Assembly (NCBI GenBank): GCA_018819925.1
Contig: JAHJPG010000034.1
Span: 122,520-186,519, forward strand
Source of the DNA: Pseudomonadota bacterium
Lineage (GTDB): Bacteria; Desulfobacterota; Desulfarculia; Desulfarculales; Desulfarculaceae
Length of the DNA stretch: 64,000 nt
Direction of reading: 5' to 3'
Shown piece by piece: positions 53,622-63,031 of the stretch; the stretch's first letter is position 1, and the number at the start of each line of letters is the position of its first letter. The position numbers and the translations under genes were made by a program. A model generated the notes under the pieces. It saw only the letters and a list, made by a program, of their open reading frames with translations. It had not been told where the DNA came from and searched no databases.

Positions 53622-55061
53622 GTGGCTAGCAAGCTAGTGGTTGTCGGCGCGGGGCCGGGCGGCTATGTGGCCGCCCTCAAGGCCGCCTCCCTGGGGGCCA
53701 AGGTCACCGTGGTGGAGCGGGCCCGGGTGGGCGGCACCTGTCTGCACTGGGGCTGCATTCCCACCAAGGCCCTCAGGGCCAGCGCCATGGCCCTGGAGAC
53801 GGCCCGGCGTCTGGAGGAATACGGCATCACCCCCAGCGGTGCGTCCGCCCCGGACCTGGCGGCCATCATGGCCCGCAAGCAGCGGGTGGTGGACACCCAG
53901 ACCCAGGGCATCGAGCGCCTGTTCAAAGCCTGGGGGGTGGAGCTGGTGAGCGGCCAGGCCCGCTTGGCCGGAGCCGGCCGGCTGGAGGTGACCCCGCCCG
54001 AGGGGTCGCCTTTCGCCCTGGACCATGAGCGCCTCATCCTGGCCCCGGGATCGGAGGCGGTGGACCTCCCCGGCCTGGAGCGCGACGGCCGGGTGGTCAT
54101 CAACTCCGACGACGCCTTGGGCCTAAGCGAGTTGCCCGCCTCGCTGCTCGTCGTGGGCGGCGGGGTGGTGGGCTGCGAACTGGCCTTTATCTTCCAGACC
54201 TTTGGTTGCCAAGTGACCCTGGTGGAGGCCCTGGAGCGCCTGCTGCCCATCCCCTCCCTAGACCCCGAGTGCTCCAAGCTGCTGCTCAGGGAGATGAAGA
54301 AGCGGGGCATCACCGTGCACACCGGCCGGGTGTGCGCCGGGCTGGAGCGCGGCCCCCAGGGGGCCACGGCCACCCTGGAGCCCACCCCCGGCACCGAGGC
54401 CAAGGGCAAGGCGGCCCAACCCGTGGAGGTGCGGGCGGAGAAGGTGCTGGTCTCGGTGGGACGGCGTCCCGCGGCCCAGGGCTTGGGCTTGGCCGAGGCG
54501 GGCCTGGAGTTGGACCGGGGCGCGGTTCAAGTAGACCGCCGCCTGTGCGCCGGGCCGAACATCTACGCGGTGGGCGACGTGCTGGGACCAAGGCGGCCGC
54601 TGTTGGCCCACATGGCTTCGGCCGAGGCCAAGGCGGCGGCGGTAAACGCCTTGGGGGGAGAGGCCGCAGTGGACTACGCGGTGGTGCCGGCGGTGGCCTT
54701 CACCTCGCCCGAGGTGGCCTGGGTGGGCCTGAGCCTGGAGCAGGCCCAGGAGCGAGGTCTGGAGGCGGCGGCCTCCTCTTTCCTGCCGCGCGGCCTGGGC
54801 ATGGCCCAGGCCCTGGGCGAGTTGGCGGGCATAGCCAAGCTGGTGCACGAAAAGAAAAGCGGCCGCCTGCTGGGGGCCCACCTCATGGGGGCCCACGCCG
54901 GGGAGATGGTGCACGAATGCGCCCTGGCCCTCAAACTGGGAGCCTCGATGGCTGATATCGCCCACACCATCCACGCCCACCCCACCATGAGCGAGGCCCT
55001 GGCCGAGGCCGCCGAAGACGCCCTGGGTGCCTGCCTGCACGCCCCGCCTTCCAAGAAATAA
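53622..55061 (+). CDS. lpd: Dihydrolipoyl dehydrogenase (E3)
   Basis: The 479-residue flavoprotein oxidises dihydrolipoyl groups with NAD. It has VVVGAGPGGYVAALKAA, the disulfide motif GGTCLHWGCIPTKAL, VVGGGVVGCELA for NAD, and the C-terminal HAHPTMSEAL with the catalytic His-Glu pair. It stands alone: no 2-oxoacid dehydrogenase E1 or E2, and no glycine cleavage gene, is adjacent. Partner lipoyl proteins must be elsewhere. The start is GTG 53622. Its operon partners suggest a thiol or sulfur role (inference). Confidence 0.93.
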   Translation: MASKLVVVGAGPGGYVAALKAASLGAKVTVVERARVGGTCLHWGCIPTKALRASAMALETARRLEEYGITPSGASAPDLAAIMARKQRVVDTQTQGIERLFKAWGVELVSGQARLAGAGRLEVTPPEGSPFALDHERLILAPGSEAVDLPGLERDGRVVINSDDALGLSELPASLLVVGGGVVGCELAFIFQTFGCQVTLVEALERLLPIPSLDPECSKLLLREMKKRGITVHTGRVCAGLERGPQGATATLEPTPGTEAKGKAAQPVEVRAEKVLVSVGRRPAAQGLGLAEAGLELDRGAVQVDRRLCAGPNIYAVGDVLGPRRPLLAHMASAEAKAAAVNALGGEAAVDYAVVPAVAFTSPEVAWVGLSLEQAQERGLEAAASSFLPRGLGMAQALGELAGIAKLVHEKKSGRLLGAHLMGAHAGEMVHECALALKLGASMADIAHTIHAHPTMSEALAEAAEDALGACLHAPPSKK

Positions 55062-55095
55062 AAAACGGGCCGTGGCGGTGACGCCGTCACGGCCC
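55060..55095. terminator. Terminator between converging lpd and secreted-protein gene
   Basis: GGGCCGT (from 55067) pairs with ACGGCCC (to 55095), with an inner GGCG/CGCC stem and a GTGA loop. On the - strand it is followed by TTTTTTATTT. It serves the 55127-55651 gene best. Confidence 0.75.
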
Positions 55096-55126
55096 ATAGA
55101 GCAGTTCCGCGTTCAGGCGTATTGGC

Positions 55127-55651
55127 CTAGGGGCCCACGCCGGCCATGCGCTCCAGGCGCAGCAGCCGCATCTCCACCGACTTCAGGCCGAACTCCAGGT
55201 CCTCCATGCGCTTGAGTATCTTGTCCAGGCGGTTGACCAGGTCCTCCGGCACCACCAACCGGCCTCCGGCGGCCGGGGACGAGCCGCCTTGCTGCACGGC
55301 GCTGGCCGAGTAGGCGGGGGCGCCGGCCTGGGCCTTGGCCACCTCGGTGGGCTTTTTGGTCATGCGGGCGTCCACGATGTCGCCCCGGTAGAGGTTCACC
55401 AGCACCTTGCCGTTTTTAATGGCCACGGTCTGGAAGGGCAGCCATTCGTAGACCAATTCCTGGTCCTCGGGGTTGGGGATGCTCCACTCCGAGCCGTCCA
55501 TGAGGATGACCTTGGCGCCCACCTCCTTGACTGATTTGATCAAGACCTTCTTGGCCTCGCCCGCTTGGGCGGGGGGGCCGGCCAAAAGGACCAAGGCAAG
55601 GGCGGCCAGGACGAACCCGCCGAGCAATCCACGCGTCAGGGCCATGTTCAT
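55127..55651 (-). CDS. Secreted or periplasmic protein of unknown function
   Basis: The 174-residue product has a signal peptide (hydrophobic core near residues 8-25, cleavage near AQAGEA). Then come a small beta-rich domain (KVILMDGSEWSIPNPEDQ to NLYRGDIVDARM), a disordered Ala/Gly/Ser linker and a C-terminal helix with heptad leucines (LVNRLDKILKRMEDLEFG) that should form a coiled coil. No family recognised. It is a single gene, ending at a terminator. Confidence 0.65.
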   Translation of the reverse strand: MNMALTRGLLGGFVLAALALVLLAGPPAQAGEAKKVLIKSVKEVGAKVILMDGSEWSIPNPEDQELVYEWLPFQTVAIKNGKVLVNLYRGDIVDARMTKKPTEVAKAQAGAPAYSASAVQQGGSSPAAGGRLVVPEDLVNRLDKILKRMEDLEFGLKSVEMRLLRLERMAGVGP

Positions 55652-55699
55652 CAGCTCCTCGTTACATTCCGTTCAGGTTGAGCTATTATTTAATCATAT

Positions 55700-55725
55700 G
55701 TCCCATGCGCCGTCATGGGACTTTT
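55700..55725 (+). terminator. Hairpin plus T-run in the divergent region before the corrinoid activator
   Basis: GTCCCATG (55700-55707) pairs perfectly with CATGGGAC (55714-55721), followed by TTTT. No + strand gene precedes it closely, so it may be a leader attenuator or block antisense transcription into the downstream gene. Confidence 0.45.
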
Positions 55726-55751
55726 GTGTTACAGCGCAAAGGGGGCTCAAG

Positions 55752-55780
55752 TTGACACCCCCAGAACCCTGTGATACCAG
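55752..55780 (+). promoter_or_regulatory. Weak promoter candidate for the corrinoid activator
   Basis: Exact TTGACA at 55752-55757, 17-base spacer, TACCAG at 55775-55780, which is a poor -10. Activator dependence or another promoter is possible. Confidence 0.3.
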
Positions 55781-55852
55781 GTTGAAAGCATAGGTTCCAA
55801 AAAGGGGCCTTGATTTGATGAGCCTATTAAACACCTTAGCGTGGTAGCCAAT

Positions 55853-57805
55853 ATGAAAGTTCGCTTCGAGCCCTATGGGGTGGATGTTGAAGCTCAGGCG
55901 GGTGATCGCCTTTTGGATCTGGCCCTGGAAGCCGGAGTGCACATCAACGCCTCTTGCGGCGGCGAAGGCGTGTGCGGCAAATGCCGGGTGAACATCGAGG
56001 AAGGCTCGGTGGACGGCGGCCTCAGCGAAAAGGTTAGCCCCGCCGATGCCGGGCAGGGAGTGCGCCTGGCCTGCCAGAGCCGAATAAAGGGCGATGTGGT
56101 GGTGCGTATTCCGGTGGACTCGGCCATGGACAAGGCCGGGCTCATCGCCCTGGCCAGCGGGCCGGCCCAGATCGCCAAGCTGATCGGCGCGGAGGAGCTC
56201 AAGGCCCAGGGGCGCTTCCAGCCGGCCCTGGTCAAGGTGTTGGTGAGCGCCGATCCGCCGTCCCTGGAAGACAACCGCAACGACGTGGCCCGGCTTTTGA
56301 CCGCCCTCAAGGAAGCGGGCGAGCATAGTTTCGTTTTTGATTTCGAGGCCATTCGCGACCTGCCCGACGCCTGGCGCCAGGGCGAGTGGACCGTGACCAC
56401 CACCATCATGCGGCCCGTGGACCCTGAAAATGGCCGCAACCACGTGATCCGGGTGGAGCCCGGAGACACCACGGCCACCAACCTGGCCGTGGCCATCGAC
56501 CTGGGCACCACCACGGTTTGGGCCCAGCTCATAGACCTGAACACCGGCCAGATACTGGGCACCGAGGGCGATTTCAACGAGCAGATATCCTTCGGCGAAG
56601 ACGTAATCAGCCGCATCGTCTACGCGGGCAAGCCCGGAGGCCTGGCCAAGGTGCAACAGGCGGCGGTGCGCTCCATCAACAAGGTTCTGGCCCAGTTGGC
56701 CAAAAAAACCAAGATCAATTTTAACGAGGTGAGCCTGGCCACCCTGGCCGGCAACACCACCATGACCCAGCTCTTCTTGGGAGTGGAGCCCAAGTACATA
56801 CGCCTGGAGCCTTACGTGCCCAGCGCGGCCTATTACCCGCCGGTTAAGGCGGCCGACTTCGGCCTGGATCTGCCCGACCACGTATCCACCCTGATTTTCC
56901 CGGCTGTGGCCTCCTACGTGGGGGGCGACGTGGTGGCCGGGGTCATGGGTGTGGGCATGCACCGCGAAGAGGCCCTTACCCTGTTCATCGACCTGGGCAC
57001 CAACGGCGAGGTGGTGGTGGGCAACAAGGACTGGATGGCCTGCGCCGCGGCCAGCGCGGGACCGGCCTTCGAGGGCGGGGGCATCAAGTTCGGCATGCGG
57101 GCGGCCAAGGGAGCCATCGAGAACTTTTCGGTGGACCCCTTCAGCGGCGAGCCGGCCCTTGTCACCGTGGGCCACGCCAAGCCCCGGGGAATCTGCGGCT
57201 CGGGCCTCATCGCCATAGTGGCCGCCATGCTCATGACCGGGCTCATAGACGAGCGGGGCCGCTTCCAGGTGGAGCACCCCAGCGACCGCCTGCGGGTGGG
57301 CGAGGACGGCCCGGAGTACGTACTGGCCTGGGCCAAGGACACGGCCATCGGCCGGGACATAACCCTCACCGAGCCGGACGTGGACAATCTCCTGCGGGCC
57401 AAGGCGGCCATGTACGCCGCCTACATGACCCTGCTGGCGGGGGTGGGTCTGTCCGTCCTTGATCTGGAGCGGGTCATCTTGGCCGGCGGCTTCGGCCAGT
57501 CCATCAACCTGGAGCGGGCCACCATCATTGGGCTGTTGCCGGAGTTGCCCCCGGAACGCTTCCTATTCGTGGGCAACGGCTCGCTCTTGGGCGCGCGCCT
57601 GGTGGCAATGAGCAACCCGCTCAGGGCCGAGGTGGGCGACATCGTGGACCAGATGACCAACTTCGAGCTTTCGGTGGCCCCGGGCTATATGGACAACTAC
57701 ACCGGCAGCCAGTTTTTGCCCCACACCGAGGCCAAGACCCTGTTCCCCGAGGCCTACCGGCGTTTGTCCGAGGCCAAGGCGGCGGTCAAGGCAGCGAGGA
57801 AGTAG
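55853..57805 (+). CDS. RamA-like reductive activator of corrinoid proteins ([2Fe-2S] + ASKHA, DUF4445)
   Basis: The 650-residue product begins with a [2Fe-2S] ferredoxin domain (CGGEGVCGKC with a later C in LACQSR). A linker and a C-terminal ASKHA ATPase domain follow, with AIDLGTTTVWAQL, FIDLGTNGEVVVGN and ILAGGFGQSIN. Proteins of this type use ATP to reduce inactive Co(II) corrinoids of methyltransferases to Co(I). No corrinoid methyltransferase or methyl donor gene is adjacent. ATG 55853 is used; GTG 55841 is four codons earlier. A role in Wood-Ljungdahl or methylamine metabolism is inferred. Confidence 0.9.
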   Translation: MKVRFEPYGVDVEAQAGDRLLDLALEAGVHINASCGGEGVCGKCRVNIEEGSVDGGLSEKVSPADAGQGVRLACQSRIKGDVVVRIPVDSAMDKAGLIALASGPAQIAKLIGAEELKAQGRFQPALVKVLVSADPPSLEDNRNDVARLLTALKEAGEHSFVFDFEAIRDLPDAWRQGEWTVTTTIMRPVDPENGRNHVIRVEPGDTTATNLAVAIDLGTTTVWAQLIDLNTGQILGTEGDFNEQISFGEDVISRIVYAGKPGGLAKVQQAAVRSINKVLAQLAKKTKINFNEVSLATLAGNTTMTQLFLGVEPKYIRLEPYVPSAAYYPPVKAADFGLDLPDHVSTLIFPAVASYVGGDVVAGVMGVGMHREEALTLFIDLGTNGEVVVGNKDWMACAAASAGPAFEGGGIKFGMRAAKGAIENFSVDPFSGEPALVTVGHAKPRGICGSGLIAIVAAMLMTGLIDERGRFQVEHPSDRLRVGEDGPEYVLAWAKDTAIGRDITLTEPDVDNLLRAKAAMYAAYMTLLAGVGLSVLDLERVILAGGFGQSINLERATIIGLLPELPPERFLFVGNGSLLGARLVAMSNPLRAEVGDIVDQMTNFELSVAPGYMDNYTGSQFLPHTEAKTLFPEAYRRLSEAKAAVKAARK

Positions 57806-57839
57806 CGGCGGCTTCTCCAACTGCCCGGGGGCTGCGTTG

Positions 57840-57897
57840 CCGGCGTCGCTCAAGGCTCGATGTAGGCTCCGCTACATCTGCGCCTTTCGCTCGCCGG
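57840..57897. repeat. 58-base imperfect palindrome (REP-like)
   Basis: Outer arms CCGGCG (57840-57845) and CGCCGG (57892-57897), with AAGGC matched further in, enclose a perfect inner hairpin GATGTAG (57859-57865) / CTACATC (57872-57878). It lies in the non-coding stretch between the corrinoid activator and the endonuclease gene. Confidence 0.55.
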
Positions 57898-57972
57898 ACG
57901 CCTTGACCACGAACACCTGACTGTGCCGCCGACCTCTTTGTCGTCGCAAGGGGCACAGCGACCAAGCCGTCA

Positions 57973-58005
57973 TGTAGGTTGGGTAGAGCGAAGCGAAACC
58001 CAACA
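57973..58005. repeat. Dispersed palindromic repeat (GTTGGGT ... ACCCAAC)
   Basis: Perfect arms GTTGGGT (57978-57984) and ACCCAAC (57998-58004) flank AGAGCGAAGCGAA. The same motif, often mis-annotated as a small protein with WVERSETQ, is a known small dispersed repeat in many bacteria. It ends 36 bases past the stop of the endonuclease III-like gene. Confidence 0.65.
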
Positions 58006-58040
58006 ATTCCTGTATCCGGGCGCAGCAGAAGGGTGGAATC

Positions 58041-58685
58041 CTACCAGCCCTCGGCCGGGCAGCCCTGGCAAACGGGGTTGGTCTTTTTGCAGCGGTCCTT
58101 GCCCAGGTTCACCAACATGGCGTGAAACTGGTTGAACATGGCCGCGTCCGCCGGCAGGGCGTCCATGAACAGCTCCTGCAACTCGAAGTAGCCCATGTCC
58201 TGATCGGCCAGGCCGTGGCGGCCCAGGATGCGGAAGGTGTAGGCGTCGATGACGAACACCGGCTTGCCCGCGGCATACAGGCATATGCTGTCGGCGGTTT
58301 CCGGGCCCACGCCTTTCACTGCCAAGAGGCTTCGGCGCATCTCCCCGGTGGATTGGGCGAAGAACCACTCCAGGTCGCCCTCGTAGCGCTCATTGACCAT
58401 GGCCAGGAGGTTGGCCAGACGGCCCGCCTTGAGGTTGTAGTAGCCGGCCGGGCGGATGAGCTGGGCCAGGCGGGGACGCTCCAGGGCGCCGAGGGCGGGC
58501 AGGGAGAGCACCCCGGCCCGCTTCAGGTTGGCGATGGCCTTGACCACGTTGGCCCAATTGGTGTTCTGGGTGAGCACCGCCCCCACCATGACCTCGAAGG
58601 GGCTCTCCCCGGGCCACCAGCCCAAGGGTCCGTAGGCGTCCAAGAGACGCTGATAAAGCTCGTTCAGGCGTTGGCTGGTGGACAC
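58041..58685 (-). CDS. Endonuclease III-like (HhH-GPD) DNA glycosylase, possibly clipped at C-terminus
   Basis: The 214-residue product has VMVGAVLTQNTNWANV, the helix-hairpin-helix LLAVKGVGPETADSICLYA and VIDAYTFRI with the catalytic aspartate. It fits the endonuclease III-domain/MpgIII group rather than classic Nth. The terminal Fe-S motif is CX6CX2C (C, KKTNPV, CQGC), but the protein stops five residues later, before the usual fourth cysteine. GTG 58685 is chosen (GGAG upstream); the frame reaches 58766 but would overlap the EF-G promoter. Confidence 0.8.
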   Translation of the reverse strand: MSTSQRLNELYQRLLDAYGPLGWWPGESPFEVMVGAVLTQNTNWANVVKAIANLKRAGVLSLPALGALERPRLAQLIRPAGYYNLKAGRLANLLAMVNERYEGDLEWFFAQSTGEMRRSLLAVKGVGPETADSICLYAAGKPVFVIDAYTFRILGRHGLADQDMGYFELQELFMDALPADAAMFNQFHAMLVNLGKDRCKKTNPVCQGCPAEGW

Positions 58686-58759
58686 GGTCTTCTCCGTTGG
58701 GTGCGCGGTGGATGCTCCGGAGCCCGACGCCTCCCCAGGGGCGGGGCCAGGCCCTCGGC

Positions 58760-58786
58760 TTGACAAGCGGGCGGGTCAAGTATAAC
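58760..58786 (+). promoter_or_regulatory. Promoter of the EF-G paralogue
   Basis: TTGACA at 58760-58765, a short 15-base spacer, and TATAAC at 58781-58786. Strong hexamers but sub-optimal spacing. Confidence 0.5.
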
Positions 58787-58851
58787 GTTTTCATGCAGCC
58801 GCCAGGTATCCGGCGGCCATTTTTTTCCCATGATTTAGGAGCACCGAACCC

Positions 58852-60900
<2,049 letters not shown>

Positions 60901-60922
60901 GGCCTTTCTTCGGCAAAATATA

Positions 60923-60960
60923 GCGGGCGCCCGGCTTGGCCGGACGCCCGCTTCATTTTT
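60923..60960 (+). terminator. Intrinsic terminator of the EF-G gene
   Basis: GCGGGCG (60923-60929) pairs with CGCCCGC (60945-60951), with inner CCGG/CCGG pairs, followed by TTCATTTTT. It lies between convergent genes. Confidence 0.8.
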
Positions 60961-60975
60961 ATGGATTGCCGCTGG

Positions 60976-61503
60976 CTAGTTCTTGGACTTTTTATCCGCG
61001 GGCTTGTCTTCCTTGGCGGCGGGGGCCTTGGGGGCCGGGGGCGCGGGCTTTTCCGCGGCCATGCGGGCCTGTTCCTGCTTGATGAATTCGCTCAACTCCC
61101 CCCCGATGATCTTGGCGTTGCCTTGCATGAGCGCCGGCATCTTGTCGCGGATGGCGATTCCCTCGGGCGAGCCGTAGAACTTCACCATGGCCTTTAGCTC
61201 CTTGGCCGTAAAGGCATCGGCGCACATGACCACCCAGCGCTTCTTGATGCTGTCCATGCGCTTCTGGTCAAAGAAGGCCTTGAACTGGGCGATGAATTTT
61301 TTCTGCTGCTCGGGCGGCAGCTGGGTGGAGATGCGTTCCACGGTTTCGGTGATCTGTTGGCGCACTTGAGCCAGCTTCCAATATTCCTGGGCCGCCTGGA
61401 GGCGTTGCGCCACGTCCTTGGCGTCGGGCTGGCCGGCGGCCAGGGCCATGGAGGGCAGGACGAGGCACAGGCACAGCCCCAACAGCAATGCTAACTTCCG
61501 CAT
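60976..61503 (-). CDS. DUF2059 domain protein, exported
   Basis: The 175-residue product has a signal peptide ending near ALAAGQ. A helical DUF2059 domain follows (RISTQLPPEQQKKFIAQFKAFF, CADAFTAKELKAMVKFYGSPEG), then a proline/lysine-rich tail. DUF2059 proteins are periplasmic and of unknown function. It starts 21 bases after the M48 protease gene in the same direction, so the two may be co-transcribed. Confidence 0.8.
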   Translation of the reverse strand: MRKLALLLGLCLCLVLPSMALAAGQPDAKDVAQRLQAAQEYWKLAQVRQQITETVERISTQLPPEQQKKFIAQFKAFFDQKRMDSIKKRWVVMCADAFTAKELKAMVKFYGSPEGIAIRDKMPALMQGNAKIIGGELSEFIKQEQARMAAEKPAPPAPKAPAAKEDKPADKKSKN

Positions 61504-61524
61504 TAAGTCTCCCTATTGCCGCTT

Positions 61525-63027
61525 TTAGCGGCTAGATGGCCGCGCCGGGATGGTGGAAAGGTCGCGCCAGGGGCCTCTGCCCAAAGCGGGCTGACCTTGG
61601 CGTTGCTCTTCTTCCTTGGCCTGACGCTTTCGTTGGCGGCGGGCTTGGTCGTCGATCTGCTCCAGGGCCTTTTCGGCTTTGGCGCGCAGCTCAGGTTTGT
61701 CCGCCAGGTTGTTGACCGCCCGGTTCAGGTGGTACCTGGCCGAGCGGTAATTGTGTCTTTGCTTGAAGGCCAAGCCCAGGTAGAGGGAGGCTTCGCCCAC
61801 CTGTCCCAAGCGCCCCAGGCTGACTCCCAGCTCATACAGGGCGGCGTGGTTTTCCGTGTCCAGCGCCAACAGGCGGCGCAGCACCTCGGTGGAATCATTC
61901 AGCCGCCCCTGGCGCTGGTAGGCCTGACCCAGGGCCAGCAAGGTGTCGGGGTCGCCCGGCTTGAGTTTCAAGGCCCGCTTGAGCAGGGCCTCGGCCTGGG
62001 CGTTTTGGCCCATGAGCAAGCGGCAGACGCCCTCGGCCCTGATCTGGTAGACGTTGTCCGGCCAAAGCTGCCCCAGGCGCTCCAAAAACCCCAGGGAAGC
62101 TTCATAGCGGTGCCGGCGCATGGCCAACAGGCCCAGGCCGTAGAGGGGATAGGGGCTGTTGGGGTCGGACAGGCGGCGGTTGCCCAGTATTTTTTCGGCC
62201 TCGCCCTCGGGGTCGTACAGGGCGATAAGCCGGGTCTGGATGCGCAAGAACTCGCTGTTGTCATAGTGGATTGGTTTGCCCTTCCACTGACGAGCCATGC
62301 TGGACATGGCCTCCATGCGTTGGGGGCCGGTGGGGTGGGTGCGCAGGTATATGGGGGCGTTGCCGCCCATGTAGCTTTCTATTTTCCAAATGCGCTGGAA
62401 GCTGCGCTCCATCTCTTGAGGCGGGTAGCCGGCCGCGGTTATGGTTTTGAACGCGGCCCAGTCGGCCTCCTGCTCGTCCTCCCGGCTGAAGGCCAGCTGC
62501 TTCTGCGCTCCGCCGGCCACCGAGCCCATGGTCACGGCTTGGCCCAGGGCAGGAGAAACGGCCCCGCCCAGGAGCACTCCGGCCAGCAGGCCGGCCAGGG
62601 TGGCGATGTTTACGGGGGTGGATTTCTGCATGCGGTGGGCCAGGTGCCTGCGCCAGACGTGGCCCATTTCGTGGGCCAGCACCCCGGCCAACTCGGCCTC
62701 GCTCTCCAGGGTGGTCATCATGCCCCGGAACATGAAAATGAATCCGCCGGGAATGGCGAAGGCGTTCATCTCCCCCAGGTCGGCCACGTAGATACGGAAG
62801 GGGAAGGGCTTGTCCTGCACGTGGACTTCCAATCGCTTGGCCAGGCCCCGCACGTAGTCCACGATGTCGGGATCGTCCACCAGGGGAATGGAGGCCATTA
62901 TCTCGCGAAAGGACTCCTCGCCCATTTTGCGCTCTTCGTCCAAGCTGATCAGGGCGCTTGCCGGCGGCGGCATAAAGCCGGCCAGCAGGGCCAGGCAAAG
63001 CAGCAGACAGAGCAGACGCTGGGCCAT
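61525..63027 (-). CDS. M48-family metalloprotease with TPR repeats (BepA-like)
   Basis: The 500-residue product has a signal peptide ending near PASA, then an M48 domain with zinc motif AHEMGH, the third-ligand region SREDEQEADW and IPGGFIFMFRGM. Several TPR repeats from about residue 300 follow and a basic, glutamine-rich tail closes it. The arrangement is that of periplasmic BepA/YfgC, which controls outer-membrane protein assembly. It starts four bases after the gpmI stop, so it is downstream in the same transcript. Confidence 0.92.
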   Translation of the reverse strand: MAQRLLCLLLCLALLAGFMPPPASALISLDEERKMGEESFREIMASIPLVDDPDIVDYVRGLAKRLEVHVQDKPFPFRIYVADLGEMNAFAIPGGFIFMFRGMMTTLESEAELAGVLAHEMGHVWRRHLAHRMQKSTPVNIATLAGLLAGVLLGGAVSPALGQAVTMGSVAGGAQKQLAFSREDEQEADWAAFKTITAAGYPPQEMERSFQRIWKIESYMGGNAPIYLRTHPTGPQRMEAMSSMARQWKGKPIHYDNSEFLRIQTRLIALYDPEGEAEKILGNRRLSDPNSPYPLYGLGLLAMRRHRYEASLGFLERLGQLWPDNVYQIRAEGVCRLLMGQNAQAEALLKRALKLKPGDPDTLLALGQAYQRQGRLNDSTEVLRRLLALDTENHAALYELGVSLGRLGQVGEASLYLGLAFKQRHNYRSARYHLNRAVNNLADKPELRAKAEKALEQIDDQARRQRKRQAKEEEQRQGQPALGRGPWRDLSTIPARPSSR

Positions 63028-63031
63028 AACT

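Noticed and set aside
57923..58135. 70-codon open frame containing WVERSETQ
   Set aside because: It is the well-known false translation of the dispersed GTTGGGT/ACCCAAC repeat.
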